Below, piece by piece: positions 44,901-55,230 of a stretch of 64,000 nt of DNA. Under the pieces are notes generated by a model that did no database searches, was not told the DNA's origin, and worked only from the letters and a program-made list of their open reading frames with translations. The stretch covers positions 5,150,510-5,214,509 of the forward strand of contig CM063244.1 of NCBI GenBank assembly GCA_032158295.1, written 5' to 3'. The stretch's first letter is position 1. The number at the start of each line of letters is the position of its first letter. Source of the DNA: Pycnopodia helianthoides (lineage: Eukaryota; Echinodermata; Asteroidea; Forcipulatida; Asteriidae). The position numbers were made by a program, and so were the translations under genes.

Positions 44901-47900
44901 GGTCTTGTAGGGTCTGTCTTGGTCTCGGTCTCGTAGGATCTGTCTTGGTCTCGGTCTCGTAGGATCTGTTGTCTCGTCCGTAGTCTGTCTGTCTCGGTCT
45001 CTTAGGGTCGGTCTTGGTCTGATTCTTGATCTTAGAGGGTCGGTCTCAGAGGGTCGGTCTTGGAGGGCCGGTCTCGGAGGGTCGGTTTTGGTCTCGTCTT
45101 AGAGGTTCAGTCTCGGAGGGTTGGTCTAGGTTTTGCATCACTGCATCACTGGTATTTGCTGTCTTGTCTACAACACTGGTGTTTGTAAGTTTAATACAGG
45201 CTCTAGATACCTCTCACGTATAGTGCTTTATTTATGAATTATCATTTTGTTCAAGGTCTCGTCAGACGGTGTCTATACCAAGCAAGGCAACCCTAAGGTA
45301 CTGTACAGTACCATGATGGTGGTGAGACTCAAGATTGTACAGGAGTCCTGGCAATCGCTAGCACGTGCCCTGTGACTGGTATCCGTACAGGCAAATTAGG
45401 AAACAGGGACCAATGGACCAAGGGTAAGTAGGAAACCATCTAAAAAATATCACACAACTCCACTTTAGTTGCATTGGTAGTGCACGTTAAAGAACCCAGA
45501 CCATTTATCCGGAAGAGTAGGGGTTAACCCTGTGTTTCTGGCTCACATAGCAAGGACCTTGTTTACAGGTTTCCTCAGCTTGCGAGTTAAAGTGATTAAG
45601 TTCACTTATGAGGCATCCTTGGTTTATTACATATATAATTATAAAAAACAGTGCACTCCTATAGTGTTCACCATATTGCAAAAATGCTAATCAGTATATT
45701 AAATAACGTTGTTGTTTGTTCAGGGGACCTGAGGTGTCAATTCTGGACTACCAGACCCAGCAGGAGAAGCTTTTACCAGGGTTGGCAACGGCCTACGCCT
45801 TCAACGCTGTAGGTAAACGCCTCCAGGAGGTCTTTAATAAAGTACAGGCAGATATTCTGGTGAGGACTTCAGCAGTTTGCCAGAGGTGAGCTCAAAAATG
45901 TCTTCATATTCCTGAAAAAGGACATCATCCGTTTGCAAGTAATTCAGGCCTGTATTTCATCTTTGAGAGGGCAAGGCCTTTTTCATTTTGCAAAGGGCAC
46001 TTCCATTGGGAAAATCTCAAAGTCATCGGGAACTTTTGAAGGGGCACCAAGGCCAAGACCAGGGGCAACAGAGGCCATGGCCTCTGTGTAATTCAAGTCT
46101 TGGTAATTGAAGCAGTTATATTACATAAGCTTTGCAATGGTTTGTGTACAATTAAAAAGAAAAAGTCATGACAATTTTTTCCCTTTTGTTTTTTAATTGC
46201 AGGTTTTTCTTTAAAAAACATGTATTTGCATTTCCTTTTGCATTGTACCAAACTTTTATTTAGGATAGATGTTCTCAAGACCTTCCTTTTCAGAGGCTTT
46301 TAAACACTCGGTCTTTTAGGCCTTTCAGCTAGGAGCATCTCTTTGTGCATCAGAATCCATCAGTGTATGTTTTGATTTGATATGGATTCTGATATTTTCC
46401 AGGCCCTGTGACAATTAAAGTCATAGGTGTATGACCTGGGGGGCACAGCAAGAAGAAGAAAAAATGGCCAGAGAAAGCAAAAAAGACTTTTTATCCCGTG
46501 TAAGAAATTGGTACTTATATTTTTAACTGTGTAAAAGTTTGGACAAATCAACCCCTCTGCCCCCTTAACCAAAGAGTCTCCAAACGCCCATGATTATATA
46601 GTTTGTGAAGAAGTATTAAATCCATCAAAACTCAGGCAAAATTAGAGCAGGGCTGCCAGGTTCAGCTGGGATGACAGAGTTCCTTCTTCTTTTACTTCTG
46701 TAGCTGCACGCACTCTGTTGTGGCTTAAAGTCGTTTACCACAGGTACGGCGGTAAACTTCATTGAAAGTGTGCGATTGGCATGTGGCGGGCACGGCTACC
46801 TACTAAGCTCCGGTATTCCATACACCTACTCTAGAACTGCAGCTGGCTGTACGTATGAGGGCGAGAACACTGTCATGATGTTACAGGTTGCAAGGTGTGT
46901 TGAAGCCCTACCTAACCTCACCTAACCACCACTCAGGTATACTTACACCTACTCACGAACTGTGGCTGCTGTACGTATGAGGGTGAGAACACTGTTATGA
47001 TGTTACAGGTTGCAGGTGTGTAGAAACCCTTACCCTAACCTCGCCCTAACCCACCTGCTAAGCTCAGGTATACTTTACACTACTCACGAACTGCGGCTGG
47101 CTGTACACTGTCATGATCTAGAAGCCCTAAGCCTACACCTAACCCTAAACCTTATCACTCCCAAGTTCAAACACACGAACATCACAAGCTTTTAATTGTC
47201 CTCAAGTGATGCACATGTTCAGCAATGGATAAAGATCTTCATCCGAAAGCAGATAGTAACCAAAATCTAAGACAGTTTATCCCTGATCTTTTCTAGGTAC
47301 CTGCTGAAGAGCGCCTACTTGGCGCAGAATGGTAAAGTCCTCGCTGAATCCGTAGCATACTTGACTGCAGATACCAGTGAAGAGTCATGGTCAGCATGTA
47401 CAGAGAGTGATGTGAGGGATACCAGTTTACTCATCAAAGCATTCCAGCATCGGGCGAATAGGTAAATCATAGGGCTTTCGTTCTTTAAGCCGGCAGGTTC
47501 AAATGTTTCAGTAGACCTCTTGCATTGCGTCACACAGGGCTTATTACTATACCTCATACATATTCATGACCGAGAGTCGAATTCTCACTGGTCCATTCAA
47601 CATCACGTGCCAGATGCTATAATTGCTGTTCACCAAACGCGCACGCGAGTATTCACGCACATGATAAATGCGCATGACAAGTAGACTACCGCCTGGGCAG
47701 CAGCCTGGGCGACAGTCTACTTGTCATGCGCTTTACAATCGTGGAACTGTTCACCGGGTGTTGCACGCATGTGCGAACATCGCGCGCCCTAGCGTCATCC
47801 AACACATGAAAAAACTTATCCTGGCTGCAATTTATTTTTACAGGTCTCATTTCCCCTTGCTCCCAATATTGTACTGGTAACTGAATATGTATGAGGTATA

Positions 47901-50900
47901 GTAAAACAAATATAATATGGTTTATTTCGGTTTAACAGTCGATATTAGCTCCCTTGGTATTGGAAGTTGACAAACTAGTTCCCTCGGCTTCGCCTCGGGA
48001 ACTAATTTGTCAACTTCCAATACCTCGGGGAGCCAATATCGACTGTTCACCCTCAAACCATGTTATATTTGTATACTGTCCACCCATAGTCTGCCATTTG
48101 GTAATCACCACGTGCGTACTTCGGGAATCACCACGTGCATATTTTGGGATTCACCACATGCGTATTAACGTTCGCGTGTAACACGGTAACACTGTTAATC
48201 AATTGTACACTGGTGCAACTAAGATTTATCGTGAATGATGACGTTGGGTGCATTCGGTCGATATTAGAGGTTTTTTCAACCACTTGTATTTTTTATTATT
48301 TTGTAATTCTGACAGGGTTTTTTTTTGTGTGCGTATAACAGCTTGAAGCTTAAGTTGTATTGTTTAGGCTGGTTTTTGTCAACAAGTGTGCTCTGTGATT
48401 TATATGTATCCTCGAAGAGCAGTTCACTTACTCATTTAATCTCTGTAACTGCATTTGCTGTAAAATCTGTATTTAGTTATTTCTCTGCATAGGGTCTCAT
48501 TTGATCATTGATTATTTCATTTTTATGATTGTTTTCATATTCCTATTTGTTATATTACAGTCATCATTGAATGTTTAGCTGCTCATAATTACTAACTTCT
48601 TTGTGTAGTTTTCCAGCACTAAATCCTTTGTGAGCAGATATTGATAAGACTGTTAATAAGGCATCACCTTCTCTTTGTCTGTCAAATTTACTTGTGCTGC
48701 CTCTATATGTTATTGGTACATTTTTGTATTTTATGCTGTTTTGTATGTATTTTGATGTTATTTTTACTGTTTGTATTTTGATGTAATTTTTAAGGTAATT
48801 TTGTTGTAATTTGCGCCTTCGAACATCCTCGGATTGAGAGGGCGCACAAGAAATGTAATAAATTATTATTTTTGTTATGTTTTTTGGGAGTCCAAACGTA
48901 TTGTAAAAGATACAGTGCTGTGTGTCTAACTGCAAGTGCGTCACTTGAAAATTATGCATCGCACATGTACACAAGGGGATTCTGACTTCCAAAATGGTGC
49001 AAGCAAATTTCATTACGTGATAACGTCAGGTGTGTTGGGTCAATACATCCTCTGTTGGAGAAGTGAGCCCTAAATATCGTCTTTAACCTGTTTGTTTTTA
49101 GGCTGGTCAACCATGTTGGTCAGCGTATGGCTCGTCTGATGGGGGAGGGGCACACTCAAGGCACAGCATGGAATAACTCTACAATAGACCTTGTACATGC
49201 TGCTAAGGTAAATCAAATAAACAGAAATACCTACAAGCAAAACAAGTTTTAGTCTTTTTAAATAAAGTTATCCTGTTCATTTTTGTGGTTAATCATTTTA
49301 GACTTACAGACCATAGAATCATGCACTTTACAGGGCTCAATTTCATAGAGCTGCACAACAAAAATGATGCTTACCAGAATAAGGTTACCAGCCAAAGTAC
49401 CATGTCACATGTACAATCTGTGACTGGTTTCCTGCTTATTTTTGCTGAGAAAGTTGCTAAGCATAGTTCTCTGCTTAAAAAACTCTTTGAAGTTAAGCCC
49501 TAGGCCCAATTTTATAGAGCTGCTTAGCACAAAAAGTAGCTAAGCACAACAAAAAACTGCTTACCATAAAAAGGTTATCAGGCAAAAAAAAACATGTCAT
49601 GTGTACCATTTGTGACCGGTATCCTGCTTGTTTGTGCTAAGCAGAAACTGTTGAGCAATATTTCTGCTTGAGCAGCTCTTTGAAATTAAGCCCTTGTCTT
49701 ACACATCCAAAGCTAATTTTTCAGTTTATGTTTTGTGCAATTCTTGATCCGTTTCTAGTGACAGTCTGACCAAATATTTATTGAATTCAGTAATGCATCA
49801 AACGACGTGCACAACAAAAGGTTAAACAGAATACTTTTTAGTTGATATTTTTAAACTCTACATTTTTTGTTGAACTTATGACTCAAAATGTAAAACTTAA
49901 CACCTGGCCAATGTCGTATCTTGCCTACCAGAAAGGACCAGGGGTCGATTTCACAAAACTCTTCCTAACTTAGGACTAGTCCTAGGCAATGCTAAGAGAT
50001 GGGACTAGTCCTAAGTTAGGACCAGTACTTAGGACTAGTCCTATCTCTTAGCATTGCCTAGGACTAGTCCTAAGTTAGGACGAGTTTTGTGAAATCGACC
50101 CCTGGAATGTTCAAGGTCAGTCTTTTAGTAAACAGTGCTGTGATGTTTTGTCATTTAGCCTTTTAGAAAGACTCTGCTAGGATCGAAAACTTGAGGCCAT
50201 TAACAATTTGTTACATTTATACAATAGACCGATCCATTAAGCTCCGCCCCTTACGTGTTGACCAATCACAACCTTGGCTATACGCCACCGAAAGTCCGAC
50301 AAAGTCCGACACGCTAAAATCCCATTAGAAAAGTAAACATGCGTGCGCGCGTACTTAAGCGCGCACGTTCATGTCGCGAGTGTGGCATTGGAGAGACGCA
50401 CATGTGCTGCACACGTGTGCAGTGGTGAGGCAGCCAATGCTGTGATTGGTCAATATGCTAAAGGGGTGGGGCTTAATGGATCGGTCTATTGGTCATTTGG
50501 GTTGGTAAGCAGTTTGCAGCAGCTAATTATATGTTTTTCAGAGAGGATATATAATGTACATGTTGTTACCGCAAACCTCACTAGCATGTTTCCTCCACAT
50601 CCTAATTATCTTTCTCATTAGGCCCATGTGGAGTTATATACCGTAGTTACCTTCTGTGATGTGATCAAGACGTTATCGGCAGAACCAGTCATCCTAAGAA
50701 TTCTTCATACATTAAGCTGTCTCTATGCTGTCTACATGATGGACAAGAACATTGGTGACTTCATGAAGGTAAACCTTTTGTATTCTGGTTTATTATTCAA
50801 AACAAACACATGGTTGGCAGCCTCTGGCTGAGATAACCTAGTTAACAAAATTGGTATAACTTGGGTGTGATCCCTGGCTACACGGCAGTTAACGGTTGTA

Positions 50901-53900
50901 TGGCTTCTGACTGGCACCCCGAACAAAGATATTACAAAATAGGGAGACACCAACATAGGGCTAGATAGCTCAGTTGGTAGAGCGCCGGTACGTTAATCCG
51001 GAGGTCGTTGGTTCAAATCCCGCTCTAGTCAATTTTTCTTTGTTCAACCCATACTATTTGAATTCACCCAGTCAGTTTCCTTGTGGTTCATTACTTGATA
51101 TTTAAAAACAGATACATGTATATGTACAAATTTTTGCCTCAGTTATCTGTTATGGAACAACCATTTTGCTGTTCTCCCATTCAAATCTTTGTGTTCAAAC
51201 TGAGGCTGGAAGGAAAACTAGTCTGGTTTACCCAAAAATGAAAGTTTATGAGTACAATGGTGAGAATATTTTCATGAGTTGAAAGATGGAAAGATGAAAG
51301 ATGGAGCATTCTATCTTTCAACTCATTAAAATATTCCCTCCACTGCACGGATTCAAAACATTCATCGTTTGTTTTACATGTCATTAGATTGGAGGATAAA
51401 ACTATAAGAATAAACAAACTGTACAAGATTGTATTCTGGCATCTACAACGAGGGCGTTTTTATATTGGTGTGTACAATGTATGATGTGGTTTAGCGTGCA
51501 GTAGATCAAATAGGATGGAATAAAAAATTGCACAGTGATGGGAACCAAATTGCAATGTTTATGGTTAAGTCGTGTAAAGATTTGATTAACAAATACCATG
51601 TGACCTGCATTACTCAAATCAGATGACAAGGAGCTACGTGGGTGTTTAATAACCTTTAGATGGATCCAAGCGAATGTCGTGTTCCGCCATTATTTGGTTG
51701 GTTGACACTATTCCATGTGTTGCACTCTGTATTAATTTGTTTACCTGTCAAAGAAATCGTCTATCATTGATGTTGACTCGAGCGTTATGATCACACTAAA
51801 GGCAGAAAACCTGGTACAGGACATGTGCAAATGACCAAGAATGGATTGTTCAATAGACCCCTTACAACATGTACAATTGACATCACATATGGCTACTGTC
51901 GGCCCATGGTCTGCCATTTTGGGAGTTGAACGTGTATTTTAGTTTACGTAGTTTATGGACATAAATGTTTTTGGAATGTAATACATGTGATAAAAATATG
52001 AAAGTAACATCAATTCAACAAAATAACAACAAAACTAGACTTGTCGTTCAGATTTATTCATAAATATAATTTAAACACAACAATTTAATTTCAGAGAAAG
52101 ATATGTTGTTTCGTTTGACGTATTTTCTCGTTTCAATACGCATAAGAGTTACACAGTCTATAGCTGCATGTTTCCTGATTCCTGAAATGCTGACTCTTTG
52201 GTATACTTAATCCCTTTCTATCAGGATGGTTATGTGACATCAGACCAGGCAGAGATGCTGCACAGTCAATACCTAGCTCTACTGGCCAACCTGAGGTAAC
52301 ACTCTAAATGTCTAATATCTCATCTGATAGGTTCTTGCTCTTAAAGAGGGGCTCTAAGGTCATTTTGTCATCCACTCATTTTCAAATAGATAGTGTCCTT
52401 ATGAAAATAGGGGGGACAAAATTTCATGTCTCTAGCCTCATGTTAAAAGGGTGTAAAATGTATTTTTATTTGATACTCTTCCAAAGCGAAATTAAAAAAC
52501 AAATGGGTCCGTACATTCTAAAGAGGAATTTGTGTGGGAGTCAAAATTTCAAATTCAATGTTGTTTTGATTGAATATCGTCAAAATTCAGATGTAAACTG
52601 AAGATTCTCTGCGCAAAAATGTACAGACCATATATTCGAAACGTTCGAATTTGACAAAAATTGCACTTGAAGGGTATCAAACACAGTGGCATTTTACAAC
52701 ACTTTTTGTCCACTTTCATTAAGAAAAATGAGTGCTTCATAAAACTGAGCCCCTCTTTAAAAAAAATTGATGGCCTCACACTTTGACCCAAGGCAGTGTG
52801 TTTACTGACGGCTAAACAGAAACAAAGTTGCTATTATCATCCAACCTTTCGGTTTAATCACATTGTCCAGAAACTTTTTCTGTGGAGTTCAACTCGATCG
52901 TTAATTTTCCCTTAGGCCGGAAGCTGTACCCTTAGTGGATGCGTTTGACTTCACAGACCTGACTGTACACTCGGTGCTTGGTTGCTATGACGGGTAACGC
53001 ATATGAGAGACTGTATGAACATGCCTTAAGGGACCCTAAGAATAAAACAGAGGTGAGTCTTGGCACCAGCCATCATTTTCTCTAATTCCCCCCCCCCCAA
53101 TTTGCTGCTGTGTATTTTTATATGTTAACCTCATTTGATTATTTCTATATTTCTATATACCAGGCCCAATATGGGGGCAAAGGGTACACCCCCATTCCCA
53201 TACTTTAACAAATGTTTCCCTAGTTTTCCACCCATTGCTGCTGTGTATTTTTATATGTTAACCTGTTTTGATTATTTCTATATTTCTATATACCATGCCC
53301 AATATGGGGGCAAAGGGTACACCCCAATGTTCCCATACTTTAACAAATCTTTCCCTAGTTCCCCCCCCCCCCCGCCCAATTTGCTGCAGTGTATTTTTAT
53401 ATGTTAACTTGTTTTGATTATTAATTTATTTCTATATACCATGCCCAATATGGGGGCAAAGGGTACATCCCCAATGTTCCCATACCTTAACATGCTATTT
53501 GCCTCTTGTGCAGAAGTACCCCCCCTTCCCTTCCTAACATCCTTTAAAGAATTCCTGTGATTCCAAACAGTGTTTATGTAATGTGACAAGTCAGGTGGTC
53601 TTGTGTTTTTGTTTAAAATGTTGACTTTCAGTCTGATAGATATCTATTCAATTCTGTTGAGTGTTGAAGAATACATACCTGTCATTAACAAGAATTCCAA
53701 TTTTCGTCATTTTGGATGTTGTATATGTATTTTCATATTTTTAAAAACATTTATGTGCCTACTTTTTTATAATTCTTGTACAATTCAATGCCTTCTTAAT
53801 CCACATTTTTACTGTAATCTTTTACCTTTATAAACTTGACTTGTTTAGTCTTCAGACTACATGTATATATAGTACAGTTGGTTTTTAATTGTACAATGAA

Positions 53901-54659
53901 CCAAGTTGAATTGAATTGATTCCTCGTAATACAATTGGGATAAATCTTTTTAAAATTCTTGTTCGAGTAACAGTTCAAATGTTAAATTGTGTTTTGAGGA
54001 TGTTTTTTTTTTTTGCTCATTTTAATTCTGGCGATGTTTTTTGTTGTTGCTCATTTTAATTCTGGTCCTGTAAAATAAAATTCTGGTTCAGTAAACCTTT
54101 TGAGCAACAAGCACTGTGGTCTTGTGGATTTTCACCCCCAGTCAGAAGCCATACAACTGTTAACTGCTGTGTAGCCAGGGATCACATGTGGTTTTTTACT
54201 TGCTTTTGTATCAATAACTTTGTTCCATACTTTTTTGACGTAGTGCTTCTTATTGTATGGTGCTGGTGCTTTTACTCCTTTTCAAAATTTGTTTAATCAA
54301 TCAGTATTTTTTTCCTTGTTTAGCGCTTTTGAGTTTATGCTTTAGATGTAAGGCTCTATATAAGTTCTATTTATTATTATTGTTATTACTAAATATGGAT
54401 TAATTCATCAAAACTAATTTGAAACGTTACTCTTACTTGTTGAACTTTCACTTTTAAACATAAGTGTATATTTCTTTACTATTTCCATTTTAAAGATTTT
54501 AATTAAAATAAACAGTATATATGTACCTCAATAGAGTGGGAGAGAGGGGCCATTTTGTTGAATTTTCATTTTTTGTATTTATTTGTTTTTCTTTAGATCC
54601 ATGAGACTTATGACAAGTACCTGAAGCCACTGTTGACAGGACAGAAATCTAAACTGTGA
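38799..54659 (+). CDS. ACOX1: Peroxisomal acyl-CoA oxidase (ACOX1-like), complete, 15 coding exons
   Basis: The FAD enzyme that starts peroxisomal beta-oxidation, turning straight-chain acyl-CoA into trans-2-enoyl-CoA and making hydrogen peroxide. Exons: 38799-38988, 40469-40628, 42098-42252, 42618-42725, 43476-43595, 44116-44231, 45256-45423, 45724-45885, 46704-46894, 47297-47461, 49102-49207, 50622-50768, 52225-52295, 52916-53052, 54597-54659, about 685 codons (human ACOX1 has 660). Recognisable motifs are NPDIQRERD near the N-terminus, [30 protein letters not shown], and [13 protein letters not shown] with the catalytic Glu. The C-terminus is SKL, a canonical PTS1. The ATG has a good context (gaaccATGG). 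It adds about 26 residues before the human start. Exons 7, 8 and 14 each contain frame breaks next to homopolymers; elsewhere the phases agree. Confidence 0.93.
39174..39539. repeat. TTAA-type MITE, family G
   Basis: Left end aggtattacaggattggtag, right end ccaatcctgtataatatct before TTAA at 39540-39543; the left TTAA has become CTAA. Confidence 0.8.
39642..39812 (-). repeat. Dispersed repeat family E
   Basis: tgagggcaaggccattttca to ggcctccatggcttcc, inverted relative to 19856. Confidence 0.7.
39825..39987 (+). repeat. SINE family S1
   Basis: Clean tRNA-like head: agatagctcagttggtagag and gttggttcaaatcccgctct, tail tttctttgttcaacccc. The anticodon arm lacks U33 and the stems have mismatches, so it is not a tRNA gene. 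Confidence 0.82.
40469..40628 (+). CDS. ACOX1: ACOX1 exon 2
   Basis: Encodes [18 protein letters not shown] and following helical residues to IIYR. Entry phase 1 and exit phase 2 match both neighbours. Confidence 0.9.
40680..41060 (-). repeat. Retroelement tail with hammerhead-like core, inverted copy
   Basis: Inverse of 23500-23845. On the minus strand it reads ctgacgatgactagagcaag, then ctagtcgaaacgttgagacc. In this copy the stem around the GAGCAAG-type loop is fully paired. Confidence 0.6.
41468..42005. repeat. MITE family A split by a TTAA insertion
   Basis: Left end ggcccaatttcatagagctg and right end cagctctctgaaattgggccc are separated by the element at 41646-41979, which sits in the ttaa of the right-hand gcttaagcagctc. 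Confidence 0.9.
41646..41979. repeat. TTAA-flanked MITE, family B, nested
   Basis: 334 bp, ends aggtattgtacacttttgg and ccaatagtgtacagggcct, TTAA at 41642-41645 and 41980-41983. Inverted copy of 16794-17123. Confidence 0.93.
42098..42252 (+). CDS. ACOX1: ACOX1 exon 3 (flavin-binding motif)
   Basis: Encodes [20 protein letters not shown] and ends [11 protein letters not shown], the strongly conserved acyl-CoA oxidase motif near FAD. Confidence 0.95.
42618..42725 (+). CDS. ACOX1: ACOX1 exon 4
   Basis: Encodes [15 protein letters not shown], then [11 protein letters not shown]. Followed by a large CA/TG-rich microsatellite in the next intron. Confidence 0.95.
42830..43090. repeat. Microsatellite in ACOX1 intron 4
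   Basis: Imperfect gtgtgcgtgacatgc-like units, 10-16 bp, about 18 times. Confidence 0.88.
43177..43370. repeat. MITE family A left piece joined to family J repeat
   Basis: 43177-43250 is the family A left end. From 43262 it reads gtacttggattggtagtgca and gaagagtactggttaaccct, as at 45470 and 56600. Confidence 0.5.
43476..43595 (+). CDS. ACOX1: ACOX1 exon 5
   Basis: Encodes [20 protein letters not shown] and [13 protein letters not shown]; 120 nt, phases agree. Confidence 0.95.
43690..43840 (+). repeat. SINE family S1
   Basis: agatagctgagttggtagat and gttggttcaaatcccgctct, 95 bases after ACOX1 exon 5. Confidence 0.75.
44116..44231 (+). CDS. ACOX1: ACOX1 exon 6
   Basis: Encodes [17 protein letters not shown], then [14 protein letters not shown], as in the family's central domain. 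Confidence 0.95.
44255..44610 (+). repeat. Dispersed repeat family H
   Basis: Same body as 24590-25015 without the nested palindrome, continuing to gtagaccgctcagccacgac. Confidence 0.7.
44885..45130. repeat. Short tandem repeat in ACOX1 intron 6
   Basis: Units of ggtctcggtctcgtaggatc and agggtcggtctcg with many variants. Confidence 0.8.
45256..45423 (+). CDS. ACOX1: ACOX1 exon 7, with frame breaks
   Basis: Frame 0 aligns with the family through [19 protein letters not shown] and then meets TGA at 45373. The family-like sequence [11 protein letters not shown] resumes in another frame before the donor. At least two one-base changes, around the CCC run at 45368-45370 and near 45388-45392, are needed to join them. 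Confidence 0.8.
45470..45625. repeat. Dispersed repeat family J
   Basis: ggtagtgcacgttaaagaac to aagttcacttatgaggcatc; copies at 43262 (partial) and 56600. Confidence 0.6.
45724..45885 (+). CDS. ACOX1: ACOX1 exon 8, with a frame break
   Basis: Encodes [20 protein letters not shown] and [13 protein letters not shown]. After 45858 the match moves to another frame (GEDFSSLPE), which is also the frame that joins exon 9 in phase 0. Confidence 0.88.
45944..46106 (-). repeat. Dispersed repeat family E
   Basis: tgagagggcaaggccttttt to ggccatggcctctg, 58 bases after exon 8. Confidence 0.7.
46704..46894 (+). CDS. ACOX1: ACOX1 exon 9 (catalytic Glu)
   Basis: Encodes [27 protein letters not shown] and [16 protein letters not shown]. 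The Glu of YEGEN is the expected catalytic base. Two decayed partial copies of its 3' half follow in the intron. Confidence 0.96.
46920..47125 (+). repeat. Two decayed copies of the ACOX1 exon 9 3' half
   Basis: 46920-47043 repeats the exon end (ctcacgaactgtggctgctg, gagaacactgttatgatgtt, then caggtgtgtagaaaccc). 47044-47150 repeats it again with a deletion. Missing bases break the frame, so neither can replace the exon. Confidence 0.85.
47297..47461 (+). CDS. ACOX1: ACOX1 exon 10
   Basis: Encodes [19 protein letters not shown] and a variable segment to FQHRANR; 165 nt, phases agree. Confidence 0.9.
47544..47904. repeat. MITE with ttactatacctcatacatat ends
   Basis: Ends ttactatacctcatacatat and atatgtatgaggtatagtaa. 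The interior is also self-complementary (gcatgacaagtagac and gtctacttgtcatgc). Confidence 0.85.
47909..48074. repeat. Near-perfect palindromic element
   Basis: Arms meet at ccctcggcttcgcctcggga. tcgatattagctccc on the left pairs with gggagccaatatcga on the right. It adjoins the preceding MITE. Confidence 0.85.
48350..48875 (+). repeat. Possible LINE 3' tail
   Basis: Ends gagggcgcacaagaaatgtaa and then taaattattattttt, the style of L2/CR1 3' tails. No coding match was found. The 149-codon minus frame here resembles nothing known. Confidence 0.3.
49102..49207 (+). CDS. ACOX1: ACOX1 exon 11
   Basis: Encodes [16 protein letters not shown] and [13 protein letters not shown], the C-terminal helical domain. 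Confidence 0.9.
49330..49693. repeat. Two MITE family A copies in tandem
   Basis: First 49330-49500 (gggctcaatttcatagagct to ttgaagttaagccct), second 49503-49693 (ggcccaattttatagagctg to tttgaaattaagccc), same orientation, two bases apart. Confidence 0.8.
49939..50104. repeat. Palindromic MITE
   Basis: Ends caggggtcgatttcacaaaa and the exact inverse. taggactagtccta is repeated inside, making nested hairpins. Confidence 0.9.
50222..50491. repeat. MITE with caatagaccgatccattaag ends
   Basis: The right end cttaatggatcggtctattg mirrors the left. The interior is CpG-rich (gcgtgcgcgcgtacttaagc), unlike the flanking DNA. Confidence 0.88.
50622..50768 (+). CDS. ACOX1: ACOX1 exon 12
   Basis: Encodes [18 protein letters not shown], then [16 protein letters not shown] and GDFMK, matching the human stretch that ends GDFLQ. 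Confidence 0.92.
50858..51055 (+). repeat. SINE family S1
   Basis: The longest plus copy: cttgggtgtgatccctggct body, tRNA-like head at 50960-51030, tail tttctttgttcaaccc. Confidence 0.82.
52225..52295 (+). CDS. ACOX1: ACOX1 exon 13
   Basis: Small 71-nt exon encoding [20 protein letters not shown] and ANLR; phases agree. Confidence 0.88.
52345..52756. repeat. TTAA-flanked MITE, family K
   Basis: 412 bp between TTAA at 52341-52344 and 52757-52760. Ends agaggggctc and gagcccctct. Confidence 0.82.
52916..53052 (+). CDS. ACOX1: ACOX1 exon 14, with a frame break
   Basis: Encodes [19 protein letters not shown] and LGCYDG, then a TAA at 52995. Without one G of the GGG at 52992-52994 it continues [19 protein letters not shown] and joins exon 15 in phase. 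Confidence 0.9.
53090..53480. repeat. Tandem repeat in ACOX1 intron 14, unit about 130 bp
   Basis: Three units, each with gctgtgtatttttatatgtt, tgcccaatatgggggcaaag and catactttaaca. Confidence 0.88.
54132..54187 (-). repeat. SINE family S1 fragment
   Basis: Only the body part cagtcagaagccatacaact to gtgtagccagggatcaca. Confidence 0.6.
54597..54659 (+). CDS. ACOX1: ACOX1 exon 15 (PTS1 and stop)
   Basis: Encodes [20 protein letters not shown] and TGA. SKL directs import into peroxisomes through PEX5. Confidence 0.96.
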   Translation: MHETYDKYLKPLLTGQKSKL

Positions 54660-55230
54660 AATGTGACAGCAGCAACAAAAGGTGCAAGAGGTCAAAAGGT
54701 CATAGAGATGCTCAGCTTTCTGCCAATAATTTTGAATCTCTACCGCATCGTCACGGCCATGATTTGTAACAACCTTGCAGTGCAAATATTGAGATTAATT
54801 ATTGCGAAAGAAATGATTAAGACCAAATTATTTTGAAAGGAGAGAAAAAAAATGTTTTTGAAAACCCTGCCACTTCAACAAAAGCGGGCCTGTAATTATA
54901 CGGATATACGGAGGTCATAGCCTCTGTTACCCTAGTCTTGGCATTGGTGCCCCGGGCCTCAGTTGCCCTGGTCTTATTCTTGGTGCCCCTTCAAAAGTTT
55001 CCCCAATGGAAGTGCCCTCTGCAAGATGAAAACGGCCTTGCCCTCTCAAACATGGAATTCGAAAGACACTCTAACCCAAAATGCAATGAAGAAACTCATT
55101 GCAAATAATAATTATTAATTCAATTTTTTGTTTGTTGCTTTTGACAACCTATACTGGTTGGTGGTCATGTTTATAAGCAAAAGAAAAGTATATATTTAAT
55201 ACCAAATAAAATTATATTTAAGCCAGTATT
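54660..55230 (+). other. ACOX1 3' UTR with poly(A) signal
   Basis: AATAAA at 55205-55210. A family E repeat (54885-55064) lies within the presumed UTR. Confidence 0.55.
54885..55064 (+). repeat. Dispersed repeat family E
   Basis: ggcctgtaattatacggata to ccttgccctctcaaacatgg, with an internal duplication of the ccctggtcttggt part. Confidence 0.65.

Noticed and set aside
48564..49013. Minus-strand open frame of 149 codons in ACOX1 intron 10
   Set aside because: AT-rich, no known motif, and it overlaps what looks like a LINE-type 3' tail on the plus strand.
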